Shown piece after piece: positions 1 through 6,474 of a DNA stretch of 6,474 nucleotides. The notes below the pieces were generated by a model. It did no database searches and was not told the DNA's origin. It was given only the letters and a program-made list of their open reading frames with translations. Origin of the DNA: an uncultured Bacteroides sp. (GTDB taxonomy: Bacteria > Bacteroidota > Bacteroidia > Bacteroidales > Bacteroidaceae); contig USSR01000404.1 of NCBI GenBank assembly GCA_900557355.1, positions 1 to 6,474 of the forward strand. The letters run 5' to 3'. Position numbers and translations under genes: made by a program. The number at the start of each line of letters is the position of its first letter. The stretch's first letter is position 1.

Positions 1-2718
1 AAGTGGCAGTTGGAAATTCACAACAAGAAACAACTGGCGGAAGTTGGCCGTAACTCATTTACGGATGAAGAGTTCGAGAAGATATTAATCTATCTGGAAG
101 GTGGTACTCGCTTTGAAAAAGCAAAGAAGCTTCGCGACCTATATCCTCTTGATACGGCTAACGGACAGCGCATTTGGGGAGAGTTTCTTAATCGTACCCA
201 ATGGTGTCAGAACGAATTTCAGGTTTCGAGCCAAATTACGGTGGAGGGACGAAAGAAGTGTCGCTATGATGTGACGATTCTTATCAATGGTCTCCCTTTA
301 GTTCAGATTGAATTGAAACGTCGGGGAGTAGAACTCAAACAGGCATACAATCAGATTCAACGCTATCATAAGACATCCTTTCATGGGTTGTTCGATTATA
401 TTCAGTTGTTTGTCATCTCCAATGGTGTGAACACTCGTTATTTCGCCAATAATCCCAATGGCGGATATAAATTTACATTCAACTGGACGGATGCGGCAAA
501 CCTGCCATTCAATGAACTGGATAAGTTTGCTGTGTTTTTCTTGGAAAAGTGTACGCTCGGTAAGATTATCGGAAAGTACATCGTATTACATGAAGGTGAT
601 AAATGCTTGATGGTGTTGCGCCCATACCAGTTCTATGCAGTAGAAAAGATATTGGATCGAGTGCAGAACTCCAATGATAACGGTTATATTTGGCATACAA
701 CAGGGGCAGGAAAGACTTTGACTTCATTCAAAACTGCGCAACTCGTTTCGGAGTTAGATGATGTAGATAAGGTAATGTTCGTTGTCGACCGCCATGACCT
801 TGATACACAAACACAGTCGGAATATGAAGCCTTTGAACCGGGAGCCGTTGACGGTACGGACAATACGGACGAGTTGGTAAAACGTCTGCATAGCAACTCC
901 AAGATTATCATTACCACTATTCAGAAACTCAATGCAGCCGTAAGCAAGACATGGTATAGCAGCAAAATAGATTCGATACGCCATTCTCGTATCGTGATGA
1001 TATTCGATGAGTGCCATCGTAGCCATTTCGGGGAGAGTCATAAGAAGATTATGCAATTCTTCGATAATGCCCAGATATTCGGATTTACCGGAACTCCAAT
1101 ATTTACAGAGAATGCAGTTGATGGTCATACGACCAAAGAGGTGTTCGGCAACTGCCTGCATCGCTATCTGATTAAGGATGCCATTGCTGATGAGAATGTT
1201 CTCGGTTTTCTTGTGGAATACTATCATGGCAGTGAGGAGGTGCAGAACGGCAGTACCAATCGCATGACGGAAATAGCCCAATTCATCCTTAATAATTTCA
1301 ATAAGTCAACATTTGACGGAGAGTTCGATGCGCTGTTTGCCGTGCAGTCAGTGCCGATGCTTATCCGTTATTACAAGATATTCAAGGAACTGAATCCTAA
1401 GATTCGTATAGGTGCAGTATTTACCTATGCAGCCAATGGAAGTCAGGATGATGAACTGACAGGAATGGGTACAGGTTCTTATCTGAATGACAGTGCAGGC
1501 GAAGTCGATGAGCTGCAAGCCATCATGGATGACTATAACGAAATGTTCGGCACATCGTTTACGACTGAGAACTTCCGTGCATATTACGATGACATCAACC
1601 TGCGCATGAAAAAGAAGCGAGCCGATATGAAGCCGCTTGATCTTTGCCTTGTTGTCGGAATGTTCCTTACCGGTTTTGACAGCAAGAAACTTAATACGCT
1701 CTATGTAGATAAGAACATGGAATACCACGGCTTGTTGCAGGCATTTAGCCGGACGAACCGTGTGCTGAACGAAAAGAAACGCTTCGGAAAGATTGTATGT
1801 TTCCGTGATTTGAAGAGCAATGTGGATGCTGCTATCAAATTATTCAGTAACAGCAACAATCCGGAAGAAATAGTGCGACCTCCGTTTGAAGAAATCAAAC
1901 AGGAATACAAGGAACTTGCATCCGATTTTCTGAAGAAATACCCGGACACAAACTGCATAGACCTTTTGCAGAGCGAAACGGCTAAGAAAGAGTTTGTTTT
2001 GGCATTTCGTGATATTATCCGTAAACACGCAGAGATTCAAATATATGAGGATTATAGCGAAGAAGCTGATGATCTCGGCATGACGGAACAGCAGTTTATG
2101 GATTTCAGGAGTAAGTATCTTGATATCCATGATACTTTTGCACTCGTTGATCCAGCACCGTCACCCAAACCGGATGATGATACAGATGTTCCGGATGACG
2201 GAGACTTCGGTGATGTGGATTTCTGCCTTGAACTCCTACATAGCGACATTATCAATGTGGCATATATCCTTGAACTCATTGCAGAACTTGACCCATATAG
2301 TGCCGATTACGCAGAACGCCGTCAGAATATCATTGATACGATGATTAAAGACGCAGAAATGCGCAGCAAAGCCAAACTTATCGATGGTTTCATTCAAAAG
2401 AATGTGGATGACGATAAGGAAAACTTCATGATTCAGCGAGACAAAGCTGACGGTACAAGCGATTTGGAAGAACGGTTGAACCACTATATTGCCGTTGAGC
2501 GAGAAAATGCCGTCAACTCATTGGCTGAGGAAGAGGAAATATCGTCATCGGTATTGAATCACTTCCTCAAAGAATATGACTACCTGCAAAAAGAGCAGCC
2601 GGAAATCATACAAAAAGCATTGAAAGAGAAGCATCTCGGATTGATAAAGACGAGAAAGGCGTTGACGAGGATTTTAGACAGATTGCGTAATATCATACGC
2701 ACTTTCAGTTGGGATTAA
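1..2718 (+). CDS. hsdR: Type I restriction enzyme subunit R (HsdR), 5'-truncated by window edge
   Basis: ATP-dependent motor and endonuclease subunit of a type I R-M complex; it translocates unmodified DNA and cuts it at a distance. Residues are numbered from the TTG at base 10. The nuclease core is D87, E101-x-K103 and the QxxxY motif Q115-Y119. The 14-residue D-to-E spacing fits EcoR124-type HsdR. The SF2 motor shows Walker A HTTGAGKT (229-236), a DECH box (333-336), GFTGTP (358-363), LTGFD (553-557) and motif VI QAFSRTNR (577-584). An acidic, proline-rich linker (about 713-737) leads to a helical C-terminal region (about 780-902) resembling the EcoR124_C assembly domain. The frame is open to base 1 (K-W-Q before the TTG). 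Related proteins carry roughly 60 more N-terminal residues, so the true start is upstream and the TTG is not a credible start. No frameshift is seen and all motor motifs are intact. It is followed 13 bp later by the GIY-YIG gene, so it probably heads or continues the operon. Confidence 0.96.
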   Translation, partial: KWQLEIHNKKQLAEVGRNSFTDEEFEKILIYLEGGTRFEKAKKLRDLYPLDTANGQRIWGEFLNRTQWCQNEFQVSSQITVEGRKKCRYDVTILINGLPLVQIELKRRGVELKQAYNQIQRYHKTSFHGLFDYIQLFVISNGVNTRYFANNPNGGYKFTFNWTDAANLPFNELDKFAVFFLEKCTLGKIIGKYIVLHEGDKCLMVLRPYQFYAVEKILDRVQNSNDNGYIWHTTGAGKTLTSFKTAQLVSELDDVDKVMFVVDRHDLDTQTQSEYEAFEPGAVDGTDNTDELVKRLHSNSKIIITTIQKLNAAVSKTWYSSKIDSIRHSRIVMIFDECHRSHFGESHKKIMQFFDNAQIFGFTGTPIFTENAVDGHTTKEVFGNCLHRYLIKDAIADENVLGFLVEYYHGSEEVQNGSTNRMTEIAQFILNNFNKSTFDGEFDALFAVQSVPMLIRYYKIFKELNPKIRIGAVFTYAANGSQDDELTGMGTGSYLNDSAGEVDELQAIMDDYNEMFGTSFTTENFRAYYDDINLRMKKKRADMKPLDLCLVVGMFLTGFDSKKLNTLYVDKNMEYHGLLQAFSRTNRVLNEKKRFGKIVCFRDLKSNVDAAIKLFSNSNNPEEIVRPPFEEIKQEYKELASDFLKKYPDTNCIDLLQSETAKKEFVLAFRDIIRKHAEIQIYEDYSEEADDLGMTEQQFMDFRSKYLDIHDTFALVDPAPSPKPDDDTDVPDDGDFGDVDFCLELLHSDIINVAYILELIAELDPYSADYAERRQNIIDTMIKDAEMRSKAKLIDGFIQKNVDDDKENFMIQRDKADGTSDLEERLNHYIAVERENAVNSLAEEEEISSSVLNHFLKEYDYLQKEQPEIIQKALKEKHLGLIKTRKALTRILDRLRNIIRTFSWD

Positions 2719-2731
2719 AAGAAATACTGAT

Positions 2732-3427
2732 ATGGTAAAGACAAATGAACCCGGATATGTGTATATCTTGACTAATCCAAGTTTTCGTGAGGATTGGGTC
2801 AAGATCGGTAAAAGTGCGCGGCCTGTAGATATACGTTCCAAGGAACTTGACAACACGGCTGTTCCGTTGCCTTTTGAGATTTATGCAACCATTCAGACGG
2901 TCAAATATAACGATGTTGAAAAGCATGTACACAAGACTATTGATCGGTTGACGGATTTGCGTATTCGTCAGAATCGGGAGTTTTTCAATGTGCCGCCACA
3001 AATAGCTTTGGATATATTCAATGACATAGCCAAGATGATTGATGATGCGGTTGTTACGGTCTATGTAGATAATAAACCGGTTTGCCATAACGAAAAAGAT
3101 TCATTGCCTGTCGTGCAGAAGCGAACCGTAAAGCGAGGTCGTTTCAAATTCAGCATGGTCGGTATTAAAATAGGGGAATGCGTTACCTTTATTCCTACGG
3201 ATACGGAAGTCAAGGTGGCAAGCGATGATTCCGTTGAATACGAAGGTCGTATTTATAAATTGTCCCCTTTTGTCGGTACGTTTATGCCGGAAGAGAAACG
3301 GAATACATCGGGTGCATATCAAGGGGCAAAATATTTCTCATATAAAGGGAAAGTGCTAGATGACCTGAGAAGTATAATAGAGAGCAATATACCATTGCCG
3401 GAAAGTGATGTAAACAAGATAATATAG
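2732..3427 (+). CDS. GIY-YIG nuclease family protein (T5orf172/MUG113-type) with extra C-terminal domain
   Basis: Predicted small nuclease or DNA-binding protein of 231 residues. The N-terminal domain (about 7-100) has the T5orf172/MUG113 form of the GIY-YIG fold: GYVYIL (8-13), VKIGKS (23-28, with KIG in place of YIG), R35, the ExxxH pair E63/H67, and NREFF (81-85). A linker (about 105-133) joins a second domain (about 135-212) that starts RGRFKFSMVGIKIGE and continues with a beta-rich pattern containing VEYEGRIYKLS and YFSYKGK. This second domain loosely resembles RAMA- or DUF4357-like domains found beside methylase and nuclease domains, but I cannot assign it securely. There is no signal peptide or membrane segment, so it should be cytoplasmic. 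The ATG at 2732 is chosen because it lies 13 bp after hsdR and leads directly into the conserved GYVYIL. No Shine-Dalgarno sequence is visible. Its place between hsdR and hsdM suggests a restriction-related accessory role. The substrate is unknown, and catalytic activity is likely but unproven. Confidence 0.88.
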   Translation: MVKTNEPGYVYILTNPSFREDWVKIGKSARPVDIRSKELDNTAVPLPFEIYATIQTVKYNDVEKHVHKTIDRLTDLRIRQNREFFNVPPQIALDIFNDIAKMIDDAVVTVYVDNKPVCHNEKDSLPVVQKRTVKRGRFKFSMVGIKIGECVTFIPTDTEVKVASDDSVEYEGRIYKLSPFVGTFMPEEKRNTSGAYQGAKYFSYKGKVLDDLRSIIESNIPLPESDVNKII

Positions 3428-3439
3428 AGCAATAAAGAT

Positions 3440-4993
3440 ATGAGCGAAGAACTGCAACAGAAACTCCGTGACCAGCTTTGGGAGGTCGCAAACCGTTTGC
3501 GTGGCAATATGTCGGCAAGCGATTTTATGTATTTTACCTTGGGATTCATTTTCTACAAATACCTGTCGGAGAAGATAGAAACATACGCTAACAGTGCGTT
3601 GGATGATGATGAAGTTACATTCAAGGAATTATGGGAAATGACCGATTCGGATGCACCGGAATTGCAGGAAGAGGTTAAGAACCAGTGCTTGGAAAATATA
3701 GGCTACTTCATTGAACCGAAGTTCTTGTTTTCGTCCGTAATTGAGGCTATCAAGCGGAAAGAAAATGTTCTTCCTATGTTGGAACGCTCGTTGAAGCGTA
3801 TAGAAGACAGCACTTTGGGACAGGATAGTGAAGAGGATTTTGGCGGATTGTTCTCGGACATTGATTTGGCTTCGCCTAAATTGGGAAAAACAGCAGATGA
3901 TAAAAACACGCTCGTCAGCAATGTGCTTCTTGCATTGGACGATATTGACTTTGGTGTAGAGGCCTCGCAAGAAATTGATATTTTGGGCGATGCTTACGAA
4001 TATATGATTAGCCAGTTTGCAGCCGGCGCAGGCAAGAAAGCCGGTGAGTTCTATACTCCGCAAGAGGTCAGCCGCATATTGGCGGAGATTGTTACTCTTG
4101 GGCATAACCGTTTGCGTAATGTTTACGACCCTACTTGCGGTAGTGGTTCACTATTGCTCCGTGCAGCAAGTATCGGTAAGGCGGCATATATCTATGGACA
4201 GGAGAAAAATCCGACTACTTACAACCTTGCCCGAATGAATATGTTGCTGCACGGTATCCGATTCAGCAGCTTCAAAATAGAGAATGGCGATACGCTTGAA
4301 TGGGACGCATTCGATGATATGCAGTTCGATGCAGTGGTTGCAAATCCTCCGTTCTCTGCAGAATGGAGTGCTGCCGACAAATTCAACAACGACGACCGTT
4401 TCAGTAAAGCAGGACGACTTGCACCTAAGAAAACAGCCGACTATGCTTTTATTCTGCATATGGTTCATCACCTCAATGAAGGTGGTACGATGGCTTGCGT
4501 TGCTCCGCACGGAGTTCTGTTTCGAGGGAATGCAGAGGGTGTTATACGCCGCTTCCTGATAGAGAAGAAAAACTATATCGATGCTATTATCGGTTTGCCA
4601 GCCAATATATTCTATGGTACAAGTATTCCGACCTGTATTCTCGTATTGAAGAAATGCCGTAAGGAAGACGATAATATCTTGTTCATTGATGCCAGCAAAG
4701 AGTTTGAAAAGGTCAAGACCCAGAACAAACTCCGCCCTCAGCATATACAGAAGATTGTAGAAACCTATCGTGACCGCAAGGAAATTGAAAAGTACAGTCA
4801 TCTTGCTACGTTGCAGGAGGTTGCCGAAAATGACTATAATTTGAATATTCCTCGCTATGTCGATACTTTTGAGGAAGAAGAGCCTATTGACATCAAAGCA
4901 GTCATGGCTGAAATAAAGGAATTGGAAGCCAAGCGAGCCGAACTGGATAAGGAAATAGAAGGCTATTTGAAAGAATTGGGACTGGTTGAATAA
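3440..4993 (+). CDS. hsdM: Type I restriction-modification DNA methyltransferase subunit M (HsdM)
   Basis: N6-adenine DNA methyltransferase that uses S-adenosylmethionine and, with HsdS, methylates the host's recognition sites; it also forms the core to which HsdR binds. It is complete at 517 residues, the usual length for this family. The N-terminal helical domain (about 7-170, HsdM_N type) begins LRDQLWEVANRLRGNMSASD. The catalytic domain follows with AGEFYTPQEV (201-210), SAM-binding motif I DPTCGSG (230-236), GQEKNPTTYNLARMN (253-267) and the catalytic NPPF tetrad (302-305). A charged helix, likely coiled coil (about 484-514), ends the protein; in this family such helices pack against HsdS. 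The ATG at 3440 lies 12 bp after the preceding stop and gives the normal family N-terminus. All key residues are present, so an active methylase is expected. The target sequence cannot be predicted because most of hsdS is outside the window. Confidence 0.97.
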   Translation: MSEELQQKLRDQLWEVANRLRGNMSASDFMYFTLGFIFYKYLSEKIETYANSALDDDEVTFKELWEMTDSDAPELQEEVKNQCLENIGYFIEPKFLFSSVIEAIKRKENVLPMLERSLKRIEDSTLGQDSEEDFGGLFSDIDLASPKLGKTADDKNTLVSNVLLALDDIDFGVEASQEIDILGDAYEYMISQFAAGAGKKAGEFYTPQEVSRILAEIVTLGHNRLRNVYDPTCGSGSLLLRAASIGKAAYIYGQEKNPTTYNLARMNMLLHGIRFSSFKIENGDTLEWDAFDDMQFDAVVANPPFSAEWSAADKFNNDDRFSKAGRLAPKKTADYAFILHMVHHLNEGGTMACVAPHGVLFRGNAEGVIRRFLIEKKNYIDAIIGLPANIFYGTSIPTCILVLKKCRKEDDNILFIDASKEFEKVKTQNKLRPQHIQKIVETYRDRKEIEKYSHLATLQEVAENDYNLNIPRYVDTFEEEEPIDIKAVMAEIKELEAKRAELDKEIEGYLKELGLVE

Positions 4994-5000
4994 TTACACT

Positions 5001-6407
5001 ATGGCAGAGATAGACAACATCCCCGAAATGCGTCCATCATTCGACAATATACGCCGTCAGGATGAGGGCGGAAACGAATACTGGAGTTCCCGCGACCTGT
5101 GCGCTGCTATGGGCTATTCGGCTTATTGGAAATTCCAAAGAGTCATAGACAAGGCTATCAAGGTGGCAGGTGAAAAAGGAATGAATGTAGACGACCATTT
5201 CAACCAAGCGGTTGATATGGTAAGGATTGGAAGCGGCTCATTCCGTAAGGTCAATATCTTCCGTCTTTCGCGTATGGCGTGTATGATTGTTGCCGAAAAT
5301 GCCGATGCCCAAAAAGTGTTGGTACAACAAGCTCGCGATTATTTTACTCGAACAATTTCGACAAACGAATTGATGCAAAATTCGTTGAGTTCTAACATTT
5401 TGCTGTATAAAACGGCGCAAGGCGAGGCACGAATAGAAGTGATATTCAACAGTGAAACATTTTGGATGTCACAAAAGCGTATGGCCGATTTGTTCGGGGT
5501 GGATGTACGGACTGTCAACTATCATCTTGGTCAGATTTACGAAACAGGCGAGCTTACAAAAGAGGCAACTATCCGAAAAATTGGGATAGTTCAATCAGAG
5601 GGAGAACGGGATGTAGAACGTACACCTCTGTTCTATAATTTGGATGCCATTATTGCGGTAGGTTATCGTGTCAATAGCTATCAGGCCACTCAATTCCGTA
5701 TCTGGGCTACATCTGTATTGAAGGAGTTTATTATTAAAGGATATGCCCTTGATGACGAACGCTTGAAGCAGGGAAAACACTTTGGCAAAGATTATTTTGA
5801 TGATTTGCTGGAGCGTATTCGTGAGATACGCACATCAGAGCGCAGATACTACCAAAAGATAACAGACATCTATGCCGAATGCAGTGCCGATTACGATTCG
5901 AAATCGGATTGTACCAAATTGTTCTTCAAGATGGTGCAAAATATGATGCACTTGGCTGTAACTCATCGTACCGCTGCCGAAATAGTATATGAACGTGCCG
6001 ACTCGGAAATGCCGCACATGGGATTGACCACTTGGAAGAAAGCTCCCGATGGCAGAGTCCAGAAGTCTGATACGATTGTGGCAAAGAACTACTTGTCAGA
6101 CAAAGAGGTTTCAGAACTCAACGGCATAACTAACGTATTTCTTGAATTTGCAGAGCAGCGTGCCCAACGCCATATCATTACAACGATGGCCGAATGGAAG
6201 CAGCGTCTTGAACAGTTTCTTGCTACAATGGACTATCAAGTACAAGATTCAGCTGGTAAAGTTTCTCAAGAAGAAGCACGAGAGAAGGCGTATGGTGAGT
6301 ATGAAAAATATAAAGTGATTCAAGACCGTTCGTTTATCTCTGATTTCGACCGGTTTAATAATGGCGACAAATTGTTGCCGTTTGATATCAATCCCGATAA
6401 AGAATAA
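5001..6407 (+). CDS. rhuM: DinD-like N-terminal domain fused to RhuM-family protein
   Basis: Accessory protein of 468 residues between hsdM and hsdS. Residues about 14-117 resemble the N-terminal part of E. coli DinD: EYWSSRDLCAAMGYS (26-40), DDHFNQAVDMVRIGSG (64-79), LSRMACMIVAENAD (89-102) and QARDYF (110-115). From about 130 to the end it reads as a near full-length RhuM protein: NILLYKTAQGEARIEV, a helix-turn-helix-like segment WMSQKRMADLFGVDVRTVNY (155-174), FYNLDAIIAVGYRV (211-224), TQFRIWATSVLKEFIIKGYA (230-249), TAAEIVYERA (324-333) and AKNYL (361-365). RhuM was named from a Salmonella SPI-3 gene. RhuM-like genes occur in type I R-M operons, but their biochemical role is not established. 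E. coli DinD is an SOS-induced protein reported to oppose RecA filaments. The ATG at 5001 is preferred, 7 bp after hsdM. A TTG at 4986 would overlap hsdM and add only five residues. No membrane or secretion signal is seen. A DNA-binding or regulatory role is inferred. Confidence 0.87.
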   Translation: MAEIDNIPEMRPSFDNIRRQDEGGNEYWSSRDLCAAMGYSAYWKFQRVIDKAIKVAGEKGMNVDDHFNQAVDMVRIGSGSFRKVNIFRLSRMACMIVAENADAQKVLVQQARDYFTRTISTNELMQNSLSSNILLYKTAQGEARIEVIFNSETFWMSQKRMADLFGVDVRTVNYHLGQIYETGELTKEATIRKIGIVQSEGERDVERTPLFYNLDAIIAVGYRVNSYQATQFRIWATSVLKEFIIKGYALDDERLKQGKHFGKDYFDDLLERIREIRTSERRYYQKITDIYAECSADYDSKSDCTKLFFKMVQNMMHLAVTHRTAAEIVYERADSEMPHMGLTTWKKAPDGRVQKSDTIVAKNYLSDKEVSELNGITNVFLEFAEQRAQRHIITTMAEWKQRLEQFLATMDYQVQDSAGKVSQEEAREKAYGEYEKYKVIQDRSFISDFDRFNNGDKLLPFDINPDKE

Positions 6408-6415
6408 TGATTATG
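6405..6415 (+). promoter_or_regulatory. Stop/start junction TAATGATTATG between the RhuM-fusion gene and hsdS
   Basis: The TAA stop at 6405-6407 shares its last base with an ATG at 6407-6409, and a second in-frame ATG follows at 6413-6415. There is no Shine-Dalgarno sequence nearby. This arrangement suits translation restart by ribosomes finishing the upstream gene, which would tie HsdS production to translation of the accessory gene. The base pattern is directly visible; coupling is inferred. Confidence 0.45.
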
Positions 6416-6474
6416 ACAGATAATAACGAAAATAAAGTCCTTAATGTTCCCCATTTGAGATTTCCGGAATTTAG
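6413..6474 (+). CDS. hsdS: Type I restriction specificity subunit S (HsdS), N-terminal fragment cut by window edge
   Basis: Start of the subunit that would choose the DNA target for the whole R-M complex. Only about 20 codons are present, reading MTDNNENKVLNVPHLRFPEF. The PHLRFPEF (P/L-R-F-P-E-F) opening is characteristic of many HsdS proteins just before the first target-recognition domain. A core hsdS gene is also the one component still missing from this operon. The frame stays open to the window end. An in-frame ATG at 6407 is an alternative start that overlaps the previous stop codon and adds two residues (M-I). The target-recognition domains are not visible, so specificity cannot be inferred. 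Confidence 0.82.
   Translation, partial: MTDNNENKVLNVPHLRFPEF

Noticed and set aside
10..12. TTG as the start codon of hsdR
   Set aside because: The reading frame is open back to base 1 and the protein lacks about 60 N-terminal residues typical of the family. The real start lies upstream of the window.
333..336. HTTGAGKT Walker A and DECH box (not the commoner HTTGSGKT and DEAH) as signs of an inactive HsdR motor (positions here are residue numbers of HsdR)
   Set aside because: The catalytic Lys, Asp and Glu are retained and the changed positions tolerate substitution in SF2 helicases, so activity is expected.
754..1281. Open frame on the minus strand (175 codons) opposite hsdR
   Set aside because: It overlaps the helicase motifs of hsdR completely and shows no family signature. 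It is explained by codon bias of the true gene.
2719..2731. Possible promoter or terminator between hsdR and the GIY-YIG gene
   Set aside because: Only 13 bp, with no hairpin. A Bacteroidota promoter would have to lie inside hsdR, and I saw no convincing -33/-7 pair there.
4151..4801. Long open frame on the minus strand (216 codons)
   Set aside because: It lies opposite the conserved catalytic domain of hsdM, and its translation is rich in Ile, Cys and Phe with no recognisable domain. It is a shadow of the coding strand.
4986..5000. TTG start for the DinD/RhuM gene overlapping hsdM
   Set aside because: It adds only five unconserved residues. The ATG at 5001 gives a normal start 7 bp after the hsdM stop, matching the spacing of the other junctions.
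5567..5591. Perfect 8-bp inverted repeat AACTATCC / GGATAGTT with a 9-base loop
   Set aside because: It lies inside the RhuM coding region where the encoded ATIRKIGIV is a familiar family sequence. There is no T-run after it, so a terminator or recombinase site is not supported.

Overview
The window lies entirely within one same-strand (+) gene cluster and has almost no non-coding sequence. It is a type I restriction-modification (R-M) operon carrying two accessory genes. The order is hsdR (5' end missing), a GIY-YIG (T5orf172/MUG113-type) protein, hsdM, a DinD-like/RhuM fusion protein, and the first codons of hsdS (3' end missing). Gaps between genes are 13 bp, 12 bp and 7 bp. The last junction is either 5 bp or a 1-base TAATG overlap, depending on which hsdS start is used. 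I see no promoter, terminator, RNA gene, CRISPR array, insertion sequence or long repeat.

The organism is most likely a member of the Bacteroidota, probably a gut- or oral-type Bacteroidales (Bacteroides, Parabacteroides or Prevotella-like). This is an inference. It rests on moderately AT-rich coding DNA, no recognisable Shine-Dalgarno sequence before any of the internal starts, and proteins that read like Bacteroidales HsdR, HsdM and RhuM as I recall them. The sequence alone does not show whether this is a chromosome or a mobile element.

Region by region: 1-2718 encodes the EcoR124-like motor and nuclease subunit HsdR, with nuclease, helicase and C-terminal assembly regions. 2732-3427 encodes a 231-residue protein with an N-terminal GIY-YIG-like domain and an unassigned C-terminal domain. 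3440-4993 encodes the complete N6-adenine methyltransferase HsdM. 5001-6407 encodes a 468-residue protein joining a DinD-type N-terminal domain to an almost full-length RhuM-family protein. 6413-6474 starts HsdS, recognised from its opening residues ending in PHLRFPEF.

HsdM and HsdS together should form the modification enzyme, and adding HsdR gives the complex that translocates and cuts unmodified DNA. The two accessory genes sit between the core subunits and share their transcript, so they probably serve the same defence function. Their roles are not known from the sequence. The most interesting possibility is a five-gene R-M island in which a second nuclease-like protein and a DNA-damage-linked DinD/RhuM protein modulate or supplement restriction.
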